A stretch of DNA of 41,527 nt from a virus, in IMG/VR virus record IMGVR_UViG_3300046616_000152, positions 1 to 41,527 of that record; one strand, given 5' to 3'. Below the pieces are notes generated by a model that saw only the letters and a program-made list of their open reading frames with translations, had not been told where the DNA came from and ran no database searches. How positions within the stretch are numbered: position 1 is the stretch's first letter; each line of letters begins with the position of its first letter. A program made the translations under genes and the position numbers. Positions 23,981-29,921 of this stretch are shown piece by piece.

Positions 23981-24063
23981 TTTTTGATGTGCCCTGCCCA
24001 CGCGGCAAGCACCCTGGGAGGCACCCCGCAGGCGCAGAGCCTTACGGGAGGACACATCAAGAA
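23981..24063 (-). ncRNA. Candidate C4-type antisense RNA / immunity region
   Basis: An 8-bp inverted repeat TTGATGTG/CACATCAA (23984-23991 with 24053-24060, extendable to 11 bp with one wobble) encloses two hairpins. One is TGCC/GGCA (23995-24007). The other is a two-part stem CCCG/CGGG with AGGC/GCCT inside (24025-24048). This layout in the leader of the cro operon resembles the C4 or P4 CI antisense RNAs, which silence a downstream gene by pairing. I remember very similar leader sequences, with open frames in two phases, from other proteobacterial phages. The identification needs a covariance search. Confidence 0.45.
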
Positions 24064-24115
24064 TGGTTCGGGTTGGGTGACTGCCCACGCAGCCGCGCTG
24101 GATGGTCTGCATGGC

Positions 24116-24199
24116 TTACTTGCCAAAGATCGCGGCAATGAGCGCGATGGACGAGATGAGCAGGGAAACGATGACAAACCAGAGGTCGACGTTCGACAT
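24116..24199 (-). CDS. 27-aa membrane peptide after cro
   Basis: The frame begins MSNVDLWFVIVSLL and ends AAIFGK, with a single hydrophobic helix of about 19 residues between. Its ATG is 3 bases after the cro stop. Small hydrophobic genes in this place of the early left operon are sometimes host-killing or exclusion factors (Kil-like). That is only an analogy. It is too short for routine gene callers. Confidence 0.65.
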   Translation of the reverse strand: MSNVDLWFVIVSLLISSIALIAAIFGK

Positions 24200-24202
24200 G
24201 GC

Positions 24203-24409
24203 TCAGGCTTCCTGCGCATCGAGGCCGAGAAGCCGCTCGCGGCAACCGGGTTCGGCTTTGAGCTCGCCCGCGGTGAGGCGCTCAATTTGAAGTTGACGCT
24301 TGTCAGGCGGAAAGTCAGACCAGCCAGCTACGGACGCCTGGGTGATCCCCAGTGCCTCAGCTGCCTTCTGTTGGGTCTGGTAATGCTTGATGACAGATTC
24401 GGTACGCAT
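24203..24409 (-). CDS. cro: Cro-like repressor
   Basis: The 68-aa product reads SVIKHYQTQQKAAEALGITQ, ASVAGWSDFPPDKRQLQIER, the pattern of Cro proteins (helix-turn-helix, then a short dimer strand). It is divergent from the cI-like gene with operators between. The -10-like TATAAA ends about 7 bases before the ATG and only a weak TGGGG precedes it, so the mRNA may be leaderless. An ATG 7 bases upstream, inside the promoter, is unlikely to be the start. Confidence 0.85.
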   Translation of the reverse strand: MRTESVIKHYQTQQKAAEALGITQASVAGWSDFPPDKRQLQIERLTAGELKAEPGCRERLLGLDAQEA

Positions 24410-24416
24410 GCCCCAT

Positions 24417-24444
24417 TTTATAGGCAAGCCAATATATGTCGCAA
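24417..24444 (-). promoter_or_regulatory. Leftward early promoter for cro
   Basis: On the minus strand TTGCGA (24439-24444) and TATAAA (24417-24422) are 16 bases apart. Operator 1 overlaps the spacer and -10. The expected start lies next to the cro ATG. Confidence 0.6.
24420..24433. promoter_or_regulatory. Operator 1 (cro side)
   Basis: ATAGGCAAGCCAAT is an imperfect palindrome that belongs to the series found again at 26.65-26.73 kb. It covers the cro promoter -10 region. Confidence 0.6.
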
Positions 24445-24454
24445 GTCTTAATTC

Positions 24455-24468
24455 ATAGGTGCGCCAAT
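24455..24468. promoter_or_regulatory. Operator 2 (cI side)
   Basis: ATAGGTGCGCCAAT lies 35 bp centre to centre from operator 1 and just before TAATAT (24468-24473), a possible -10 for the cI-like gene. Confidence 0.6.
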
Positions 24469-24498
24469 AATATTTGGCTATCGACTCGGCAGAATCCG

Positions 24499-24924
24499 AT
24501 GATGGAAACCATCGGGTCACGAATCAAGGGGCTGCGTAAGTCCAAACACCTGACCCAGGGTGAGTTGGCTAAGCGAATAGGCATCAAGCAGCCAAGCCTG
24601 TCTCTCATCGAATCGGGCGGCACCGTCACGATTGCCGGCACCACACTTGCTGCGCTGTGCAGTGAGTTGACGACGACCCCGAGTTTCATCATGCTCGGCG
24701 TTGAGGATGGCGACGCGCATGAAACCGCCATGCAAGAGGCTGAACTTATTGCCATCTTTCGTGCGTTACCGCGCCAGGCCCAGGATGCACTGATCCACTC
24801 AGCCCGCACGGTTAAGGAGGCGTTGTCCACTTCCAGCGCCTGGGTCAAGCCGGTGAAGAATGCGCCACCCGTCGAATTAGGCGGGTCGGCACAGAAACCT
24901 GCTCGCCGCACCGGGGGGCACTGA
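24499..24924 (+). CDS. cI: CI-like XRE repressor (141 aa)
   Basis: The N-terminal HTH is clear: IGSRIKGLRKSKHLTQGELA, KRIGIKQPSLSLIESGG (residues 5-41). The C-terminal part is helical (AELIAIFRALPRQAQDALIH) and there is no LexA/CI-type Ser-Lys peptidase domain, so induction by RecA cleavage is unlikely in the lambda manner. Two ATG codons in a row (24499, 24502) are possible starts. It is divergent from cro with two operators between them and heads a five-gene plus-strand operon. Confidence 0.88.
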   Translation: MMETIGSRIKGLRKSKHLTQGELAKRIGIKQPSLSLIESGGTVTIAGTTLAALCSELTTTPSFIMLGVEDGDAHETAMQEAELIAIFRALPRQAQDALIHSARTVKEALSTSSAWVKPVKNAPPVELGGSAQKPARRTGGH

Positions 24925-24925
24925 C

Positions 24926-25177
24926 ATGCCGCTGAAACTCATACGGGACACCGTGAGCCGGGACGTCATAGAGGCACTTAGGACACTGCTGGATGGCGCA
25001 GAACGTGGCGAAGTGACGGGCTTGGCTTATGCGGCCACCCTCAGGCGCCACAGGTACATTACGAACGTCGCAGGTATCTGCTTCAAAAATCCGACGCTGG
25101 CCCGGGGCATGGTCGGATCTTTGACCGACGAGATCGCCACCATCATTCACCAACGCGACCCCGAGGAAACACGCTGA
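24926..25177 (+). CDS. Small protein in the cI operon (83 aa)
   Basis: The ATG follows the cI stop by one base. The product (LIRDTVSRDVIEALRTLLDG, then AERGEVTGLAYAATLRRHRY) looks globular and helical without cysteine clusters or a membrane segment. I recognise the motif ALRTLLDGAERGEVTGLAYA from other phages and prophages of beta-proteobacteria, without a known function. Cotranscription with cI would make it active in the lysogen. Confidence 0.78.
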   Translation: MPLKLIRDTVSRDVIEALRTLLDGAERGEVTGLAYAATLRRHRYITNVAGICFKNPTLARGMVGSLTDEIATIIHQRDPEETR

Positions 25178-25506
25178 TGCCTTTGATCCATTGTCCCGAC
25201 TGCAATACCGAAGTGAGTGACCGCGCTCCGGCGTGTGTAAAGTGCGGCGCACCGCTTCATGCAGCCGCGGCGATCCCACCTGTGACTGTACGGCTGGAGC
25301 CCAAACCAAAAAAGGTCAAGTGGTGGCTGTGGGTGCCGCTGGGAATCTTTGCTGCAGTGTTAGCTTTTGGATTTTCCATTCCAGAGTACAAATCACAGGC
25401 GATGGCTGAGCGGCGGGCATGCGAGGAATTTGTGAAGAGAGGCATGGCGTCGCAGTATCAATGTGATAGCAACTACTCGCAGGCAATCGCACGGGGGGCA
25501 AAGTGA
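25177..25506 (+). CDS. Zinc-ribbon membrane protein in the cI operon (109 aa)
   Basis: An N-terminal zinc ribbon (CPDCNTEVSDRAPACVKCGA) is followed by a basic linker and one membrane helix (KWWLWVPLGIFAAVLAFGFS). The tail after the helix contains CEEF and QYQCD. It starts on the last base of the preceding stop codon. A membrane protein made with the repressor is a candidate for superinfection exclusion or another change to the lysogen. That role is inferred from context alone. Confidence 0.8.
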   Translation: MPLIHCPDCNTEVSDRAPACVKCGAPLHAAAAIPPVTVRLEPKPKKVKWWLWVPLGIFAAVLAFGFSIPEYKSQAMAERRACEEFVKRGMASQYQCDSNYSQAIARGAK

Positions 25507-25763
25507 CTTCGGAAATCCAGGAGGGGAAGACTCTTATTGAGTGGATGAACGAAGACCGTCCGGCTGTGGAACCGGTAGAACGAACTTGCAGGTACGGGCA
25601 CGGTCGCTTGCGTAACCTACCGGGCCTCTGGGCTATGAATGGCTTTGACGTCCCTGGAGAAGTCGACGTCGGTGTAGCTGGGATGAATGCATCCGACCTG
25701 GTTTACACGGCTCGCATCTACTCGTGTGGCCGATGCGGGTACGTTGAGCTGTCGGAGGTCTAA
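25503..25763 (+). CDS. Zinc-binding protein in the cI operon, GTG start (86 aa)
   Basis: The start is GTG inside GTGA, overlapping the previous stop. The product has CRYGHGRLRNLPGLW and a C-terminal CGRCGYVELSEV, so three cysteines and a histidine could hold a zinc ion in a degenerate ribbon. The sequence between is rich in Val/Asp/Gly. No enzyme motif is seen. The 4-base overlap ties it to the membrane protein before it. Confidence 0.72.
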   Translation: MTSEIQEGKTLIEWMNEDRPAVEPVERTCRYGHGRLRNLPGLWAMNGFDVPGEVDVGVAGMNASDLVYTARIYSCGRCGYVELSEV

Positions 25764-26063
25764 ATGGTTGTGAGACTAGCATCCGACAATGGAAAAAATA
25801 CATCAGGCGACGAGCCGCCGCATAATGGCGACATGGAAGCTCGCGTCGTCAAACTTGAAGCCTTGGTAGGAAATACCACTGAACGCCTCACCTCAATTGA
25901 TCTGCGGCTGACGCGCATCGAGGGCAAGCAAGAAGAGTTCACCAAGCATTACGCAACCAAAGCCGACTTAACTGAGGCCAAGAACAGCATCATCATGTGG
26001 GTCGTAAGCGCGGTATTGCTTGCGCAATTGCTCCCAGCAATTTTGAAAAAGTTCGGCATGTAG
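25764..26063 (+). CDS. Coiled-coil protein with C-terminal membrane anchor (99 aa)
   Basis: Residues 24-65 form heptads (EARVVKLEALVGNTTERLTS, IDLRLTRIEGKQEEF). A hydrophobic anchor follows (IIMWVVSAVLLAQLLPAIL) and ends in KKFGM. This topology resembles XhlA-like or other small anchored coiled coils. It is not next to lysis genes here, so a holin role is doubtful. It is the last gene before a strong terminator in the cI operon. Confidence 0.78.
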   Translation: MVVRLASDNGKNTSGDEPPHNGDMEARVVKLEALVGNTTERLTSIDLRLTRIEGKQEEFTKHYATKADLTEAKNSIIMWVVSAVLLAQLLPAILKKFGM

Positions 26064-26085
26064 CCGTCCTAGCACCTATCACCCG

Positions 26086-26108
26086 GCCCGCCTTGAGCGG
26101 GCTTTTTT
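26086..26108 (+). terminator. Rho-independent terminator of the cI operon
   Basis: The stem GCCCGC/GCGGGC with the loop CTTGA is followed by six T. It ends at the stop of the convergent second regulator gene. Confidence 0.93.
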
Positions 26109-26430
26109 ACGACCGTACCCAGGCTTGAACCAACCCTCGAAAACCCTCCATCAACTTATGGAGACGGGTGCACTGCTCCCCCTCTTCGGTGTCCAACAGC
26201 GCCGTTGGTATGGTCCGGAATCCGAACAGCATGTAGTCGGCGGACATTCCGTAGAGAACGACCAGGCTCGCTAGCTGCGTGGCTGTCGGCATCCCCTTCC
26301 CAGCCTCCCACGCGGCCACCGCTTGGCGACTGTTGAGTCCCAGGGCCTCGGCAACCTCTTGCTGTGAGTATCGAGATTCATTTCTTGAGTGCTGGAATCT
26401 CTTTCCGATTCCTGTTCGTGTCATGGGCAT
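26107..26430 (-). CDS. Second XRE-family regulator (107 aa)
   Basis: The start MPMTRTGIGKRFQHSRNE is chosen because upstream codons give unnatural sequence, although no clear ribosome site precedes it. The HTH is RYSQQEVAEALGLNSRQAVA, AWEAGKGMPTATQLASL, followed by VVLYGMSADYMLFG, which is typical of XRE dimer helices. It is convergent with the cI operon and divergent from the early promoter at 26.7 kb. It may co-control that promoter or act as an anti-repressor partner. Confidence 0.82.
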   Translation of the reverse strand: MPMTRTGIGKRFQHSRNESRYSQQEVAEALGLNSRQAVAAWEAGKGMPTATQLASLVVLYGMSADYMLFGFRTIPTALLDTEEGEQCTRLHKLMEGFRGLVQAWVRS

Positions 26431-26644
26431 GTCGCAATGGTGACTAACTATTTGTTGAGTTAGCGCGGCTGCAGTCGCGTGATCCGTCCAAGTGCCGGTT
26501 TTTTCACACAAGACCCCGAAAAAGAGCAAACCACATTTGCGAAATAGTGTGATTTCAACCACACGACGTACCTCATTTGGGGGTTGCACTGTCGCCCAAA
26601 GCCGCCAGAGGCGTCACAAACAACCCTTCCGATAGAACGGGCCT

Positions 26645-26658
26645 ATCGGCACACCAAT
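26645..26658. promoter_or_regulatory. Operator 3
   Basis: ATCGGCACACCAAT is a weaker member of the ATAGGYNNGCCWAT series. It lies 42 bp from operator 4. Confidence 0.45.
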
Positions 26659-26686
26659 ATCCATCGAAACATATTGATGCTTTCAT

Positions 26687-26700
26687 ATAGGCAGGCCTAT
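26687..26700. promoter_or_regulatory. Operator 4
   Basis: ATAGGCAGGCCTAT is a near-perfect palindrome that ends on the first base of the -35 box of the early promoter. Confidence 0.68.
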
Positions 26701-26728
26701 TGACCACTTGTATAGGCTCGCCTATGAT
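26700..26728 (+). promoter_or_regulatory. Rightward early promoter
   Basis: TTGACC (26700-26705) and TATGAT (26723-26728) are separated by 17 bases, a strong sigma-70 match. Operators 4 and 5 overlap the -35 and the spacer/-10, so a bound repressor would block polymerase. The transcript would start near 26735. Confidence 0.82.
26712..26725. promoter_or_regulatory. Operator 5
   Basis: ATAGGCTCGCCTAT is a perfect palindrome around TC/CG within the promoter spacer and -10. It is 25 bp from operator 4. Confidence 0.72.
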
Positions 26729-26772
26729 TCATCCCAAGGCGCAAACGAAGCCTACCAACCTAAAGGATGAAC

Positions 26773-26994
26773 ATGAGAAGCATCGCACTGAGAGCTGCCC
26801 TGATTGCCGGAGTGATGGGCATGGCCTCCACGTCGCTAACCGCAAGTGGCGTAGCCGAATCCGTCGTATCGAGCCGTTCGCTGCTGACGGGCCTGGGCGG
26901 TCGCCCTTCCAGCTCGCCGAACAAGCGCGCACCGGGCGCAGGCATGGCCTTCATCCGCAAGGCTCGCAAGCTGCGCAACAAGCGTCGGTCCTAA
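26773..26994 (+). CDS. Small basic protein with signal-peptide-like start (73 aa)
   Basis: AAAGG is 6 bases before the ATG at 26773; an ATG at 26767 touches the ribosome site. The N-terminus (MRSIALRAALIAGVMGMAST) looks like a signal peptide or membrane anchor. The C-terminus is very basic (FIRKARKLRNKRRS). It is the first gene of the rightward early operon. A secreted or membrane-active cationic peptide is possible. It could also be a nucleic-acid-binding protein if the hydrophobic part is internal. Confidence 0.65.
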   Translation: MRSIALRAALIAGVMGMASTSLTASGVAESVVSSRSLLTGLGGRPSSSPNKRAPGAGMAFIRKARKLRNKRRS

Positions 26995-27040
26995 CCCCCT
27001 CTATCGCAAACGAAGAGCCTAACCAATACAAAGGATTGAT

Positions 27041-27241
27041 ATGGCAACCAAGCGCACAAATTACCTCAAGTTCAAGGCCATTGGCAAGGATGGCAACTCC
27101 ATCGAAATGGAGGGCAACCTGAACTGCGTGGCGTACGTCTTCTATTCGATGACTGCGGCTCAGCGAAAAGCAACCATCGCTGAAGTCGCGCGCATCGATG
27201 CCAAGCTTTCGGCGGATGAACCTGCGGTGGAGGCAGCATGA
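27041..27241 (+). CDS. Small early protein (66 aa)
   Basis: AAAGGA precedes the ATG at good spacing. The product (RTNYLKFKAIGKDGNSIEME, then GNLNCVAYVFYSMTAAQRKA) looks like a compact beta-alpha domain. It overlaps the following gene by 4 bases. No family is recognised. Early position suggests host-directed or regulatory use. Confidence 0.72.
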   Translation: MATKRTNYLKFKAIGKDGNSIEMEGNLNCVAYVFYSMTAAQRKATIAEVARIDAKLSADEPAVEAA

Positions 27242-27945
27242 GCACGCCAACCGCTGCGCATGGAGCACTGCCCGAGGCGGGAGAGCGGGAAGCATTTGAA
27301 GCGACCATCGGCAAGGGCCGGGCGCTAATCTTGGATGCGCAAGGAGACTATGCAAGTCCCTGGGTGCAAAACGATTGGGAGATATGGCAGGCCCGCGCTG
27401 CTCTCCCCCCCGCATCGCCAGCACCTGCGGACCCTTTGGCCCTAGCGATTTTGGCCGGCATGACCTACGCCGAGTTACGCGAGAAAGCCCTTTACCTGAT
27501 GGACCTCAACGCCAATCAAGCGCGAACCATTGACGCATTGCAGCTTGCCGCCACCCCCGCGCAACAGACGCAGAGTGACGCTGTAGCAGGGGCGGTGGAC
27601 TTCGAACGTGCTGCTTGGATGCTGGACTGCTATGTCGAACACATCCGAAAGAATGTGTTGTCAGCCGACATCGAGATGCACCCGTATCTGCCGGAAATGG
27701 AGGGCATGGCGGAAGACCTGCGAGCTGCCGCCACACCGCCCCAACAGGCCACGCCATCAGACCCCTGGCGCGAAGCCGTTCTCGATGCGCTGGCGAATTC
27801 CGGCCTGGACGCTCCAATAGGTGAGGCGCCAGCCGCGATCCTGAAGCGCGTGATTGATTGCGCCCTGACATTTAACGCGGACATGGAAGCTGCTTTGGCA
27901 CCGGCTGCATCCATCAAGCCAGATGTGCAGGGGGAGGCGTCATGA
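27238..27945 (+). CDS. Early accessory protein, Ea22/Ead-like (235 aa)
   Basis: The product has the WVQNDWEIWQARAAL segment near residue 40, which I recognise as common in phage accessory proteins of this kind. Ala/Pro-rich linkers and helical parts (DFERAAWMLDCYVEHIRKNV) follow, and the end is PWREAVLDALANSGLDAPIG. Such mosaic proteins seem to be built from swappable modules. The function is unknown. It overlaps both neighbours by 4 bases. Confidence 0.75.
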   Translation: MSTPTAAHGALPEAGEREAFEATIGKGRALILDAQGDYASPWVQNDWEIWQARAALPPASPAPADPLALAILAGMTYAELREKALYLMDLNANQARTIDALQLAATPAQQTQSDAVAGAVDFERAAWMLDCYVEHIRKNVLSADIEMHPYLPEMEGMAEDLRAAATPPQQATPSDPWREAVLDALANSGLDAPIGEAPAAILKRVIDCALTFNADMEAALAPAASIKPDVQGEAS

Positions 27946-28196
27946 ACGCGCGCCAAGAGGACCTTTATCCGCTGCTGACTCTGTATCCCACGTTCGACAA
28001 GCTCACCGCAGCGTGCGCCTGGATCGTAGTGGAGGGGATCACTTCTGGTCAGCCGCTCAAGTCAGCCATGTTTCAGGCATGCGACATGACGATTCGCTGG
28101 GGCTTGGAAGTGAAAGCTCGGAATGGCGCTTCCGCCTCCAAGGCAAAGCGCAAGTCTCGCGCAGCACTCAAGGAAGCACCAGGGGGTGGGCAATGA
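27942..28196 (+). CDS. Small early protein (84 aa)
   Basis: The first 55 residues are mostly hydrophobic and aromatic (YPLLTLYPTFDKLTAACAWI, VVEGITSGQPLKSAMFQACD). The tail is very basic (KAKRKSRAALKEA). There is no clear membrane helix. It is in an uninterrupted chain of ATGA-linked genes. The function is unknown. Confidence 0.7.
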   Translation: MNARQEDLYPLLTLYPTFDKLTAACAWIVVEGITSGQPLKSAMFQACDMTIRWGLEVKARNGASASKAKRKSRAALKEAPGGGQ

Positions 28197-28291
28197 ACGC
28201 CTACTGGCCCGTCATGACCACAGCCGAAGCAGAAGCACTGCGCCGGCTCGTCGAGCAACAACTTCACCAACCGTTTGGAGAGCCAACATGA
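28193..28291 (+). CDS. 32-aa early gene
   Basis: The frame reads MNAYWPVMTTAEAEALRRLV and ends QPFGEPT. It is joined to the genes before and after by ATGA overlaps, which supports translation. It is a short helix without distinguishing motif. Confidence 0.62.
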   Translation: MNAYWPVMTTAEAEALRRLVEQQLHQPFGEPT

Positions 28292-28467
28292 GCAAATTCC
28301 TTGTTGTCCACGACGAAGACTACTCAGATTTTTGCGCGTCGTACGAAGAGGCTGAAGTCCTCGCAAAGAACTGGGCGGAACAGCACCCGCGCAAGGAGGC
28401 CGAGATTTTCCAACTGGCCGCCACTGTGAAAGTCGAGATCAACGTGACCGTGAGGAACGAATCATGA
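28288..28467 (+). CDS. Small acidic early protein (59 aa)
   Basis: The start MSKFLVVHDEDYSDFCASYE is set by the ATGA overlap. The product is acidic with a helix (EEAEVLAKNWAEQHPRKEAE) and an end strand (TVKVEINVTVRNES). Acidic small early proteins sometimes mimic DNA, but charge here is moderate. No family is recognised. Confidence 0.68.
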   Translation: MSKFLVVHDEDYSDFCASYEEAEVLAKNWAEQHPRKEAEIFQLAATVKVEINVTVRNES

Positions 28468-28649
28468 GCACGTCCAACTGGTCAGGCCGCATCGCTCGCA
28501 CGACAACCGAGGCCTTCGGGCCATACGCAAAGCTGAGCGTGCCGAATGAGACGCCTAAGACGCCGCTCCGTGACCGCGTGCTCTACCTGGCCGTGGTGGC
28601 TGCTGCTGTCGCTGTCGCTGTGATGGCTGATTTGGAGATGCTGCCATGA
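28464..28649 (+). CDS. Small membrane protein (61 aa)
   Basis: A soluble N-terminal part (SNWSGRIARTTTEAFGPYAK) is followed by one membrane helix (VLYLAVVAAAVAVAVMADL). ATGA overlaps link it on both sides. It is followed by another short membrane peptide, so the two may act as a pair. The role is unknown. Confidence 0.68.
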   Translation: MSTSNWSGRIARTTTEAFGPYAKLSVPNETPKTPLRDRVLYLAVVAAAVAVAVMADLEMLP

Positions 28650-28768
28650 ACAACATCTACCCCCTACGCCAGTACCGCAGTCACACGCCGGTGCAGCCAG
28701 CTTGCCGCAACTTCTGGATCGGCTATCTGGCGGTGGTCGCTCTTCATGTCGTGTGGTGGCTCACATGA
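28646..28768 (+). CDS. 40-aa membrane peptide
   Basis: A basic N-terminus (YPLRQYRSHTPVQPACRN) is followed by a single membrane helix (FWIGYLAVVALHVVWWLT) that ends the protein. It is coupled to its neighbours by ATGA overlaps. It is too short for many gene callers. Confidence 0.62.
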   Translation: MNNIYPLRQYRSHTPVQPACRNFWIGYLAVVALHVVWWLT

Positions 28769-28956
28769 AGCTCAAAAACTCAATCTTCAACCAGCTGGAA
28801 AGCGACCTGCTCGCCTACGGTGGTTTCGACCCGGAATATTTCAAACAAGGAGTGAATGATGAAGCAAATCTCAATGGCGTTCGTGAAGGCAAAGCGGGAG
28901 TTCGGCCCAGCGCTGAAGGACAAGACAAACCCAGCATTCCGCAGCAAGTACGCTGA
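28765..28956 (+). CDS. Small early protein overlapping the ERF gene (63 aa)
   Basis: The start MKLKNSIFNQLESDLLAYGG is joined by ATGA to the membrane peptide. The frame runs 98 bases into the ERF gene in another phase. The first 32 residues look natural, while the overlapped part (NGVREGKAGVRPSAEGQDK) looks like read-through. A recent loss of an earlier stop codon would explain the odd tail. Confidence 0.55.
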   Translation: MKLKNSIFNQLESDLLAYGGFDPEYFKQGVNDEANLNGVREGKAGVRPSAEGQDKPSIPQQVR

Positions 28957-29425
28957 CCTGGGCGCGTGCATCGACGCCGTGGAAGACGCATTGCTGACCA
29001 ACGGCATCGCGTTCTATCAGGAGACTTCGGAAGATGCCACAGGCGTGACCGTAGAAACCGTGCTCTTGCATGAATCCGGCGAGACGCTGCGATGCGGCAA
29101 GCTCCACGTTCCCGCGGCCAAGCAAGACCCGCAGGGCTACGGCTCGGCGCTCACGTACTGCCGCAGGTATTCGCTCATGGCTGCATGTGGCATCGCGCCA
29201 GAGGATGACGATGGAGCCGCAGCATCCCGCCCACGGCAGGCCGAGCAGCGCCAGCCAGATGTGGCGGCGATCTTGCGCGGAATCAGCGCAGCAACCACTG
29301 TTGAAATTCTCAAAAGCAATTTCGAGGCTGCGATGCAGATGCTTGACGCTTCGCACCACCCGGCTGTAACCAAGGCCAAAAACACCCGCTACAAAGAACT
29401 CACCCCACAAAAGGAAACCGCTTAA
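28859..29425 (+). CDS. erf: ERF-family single-strand annealing protein
   Basis: AAGGAG is 6 bases before this ATG; the ATG 3 bases earlier is a weaker choice. The ERF pattern is plain: AFVKAKREFGPALKDKTNPA, YADLGACIDAVEDALLTNGI and the hallmark DPQGYGSALTYCRRYSLMAA. The C-terminal 60 residues are a variable helical tail. The protein anneals complementary single strands in phage recombination and genome circularisation. SSB follows directly, as in many phages. Confidence 0.94.
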   Translation: MKQISMAFVKAKREFGPALKDKTNPAFRSKYADLGACIDAVEDALLTNGIAFYQETSEDATGVTVETVLLHESGETLRCGKLHVPAAKQDPQGYGSALTYCRRYSLMAACGIAPEDDDGAAASRPRQAEQRQPDVAAILRGISAATTVEILKSNFEAAMQMLDASHHPAVTKAKNTRYKELTPQKETA

Positions 29426-29427
29426 TC

Positions 29428-29907
29428 ATGGCATCGCTTAACAAAATCCAAATCATCGGCAACGTGGGGCGCGACCCCGAAGTGCGCACGTTTCCGTCTG
29501 GCGACCGCGTTGCAAATGTCACAGTGGCGTGTACCGAATCGTGGAAGGACAAGCAAACAGGCGAGAAGCGCGAAGCGACCGAATGGTTCCGCGTGGTGTT
29601 TCGCGCTGGTCTGGCCGGGGTCGTTGAGCAGTACGTTCGCAAGGGCTCGCAAATCTACGTTGAGGGATCGCTGAAGACCCGTAAGTACAACGATGCGGCC
29701 GGGGTTGAAAAGCAGATCACCGAAGTGATGGCGAACGAAATGAAAATGCTCGGCGGGCGGCCAGAGGGTTCAGCGCCTGCGCCAGCAACGCGCCCATCGT
29801 CGGCGCCAGCACCAAGCGGCGGAAGTAGCTTCGATGACTTCGGCGACGGAGGAGACATCCCTTTTATCGACCCCCTGCACCACCGCGCATTGTGCCTTGC
29901 CATTTAA
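29428..29907 (+). CDS. ssb: Single-stranded DNA-binding protein
   Basis: The OB fold is clear (NKIQIIGNVGRDPEVRTFPS, EWFRVVFRAGLAGVVEQYV, GSQIYVEGSLKTRKY). A Pro/Ala/Ser linker and the acidic tip with DIPF follow. Unlike cellular SSB, the chain does not stop at DIPF but continues 13 residues (IDPLHHRALCLAI). That would hide the C-terminal Phe that normally docks partner proteins. It is 2 bases after the ERF gene. Confidence 0.95.
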   Translation: MASLNKIQIIGNVGRDPEVRTFPSGDRVANVTVACTESWKDKQTGEKREATEWFRVVFRAGLAGVVEQYVRKGSQIYVEGSLKTRKYNDAAGVEKQITEVMANEMKMLGGRPEGSAPAPATRPSSAPAPSGGSSFDDFGDGGDIPFIDPLHHRALCLAI

Positions 29908-29921
29908 CAAAGGAACATCCA

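Larger units (their letters stand above)
26431..26772. other. Gene-free control region (342 nt)
   Basis: Besides the operators and promoter listed separately, it contains an inverted repeat CTAACT/AGTTAG with an 8-base centre near 26450. A further pair is GTGTG/CACAC around ATTTCAAC near 26550. CCGATAG/CTATCGG (26629-26635 with 26643-26649) is another. Several are possible binding sites for the adjacent XRE protein. No convincing gene is seen. Confidence 0.6.

Noticed and set aside
27238-27945. Toxin-antitoxin pair among the small early genes
   Set aside because: No recognisable toxin or antitoxin fold motif; the chain of small genes fits an ordinary early accessory region.
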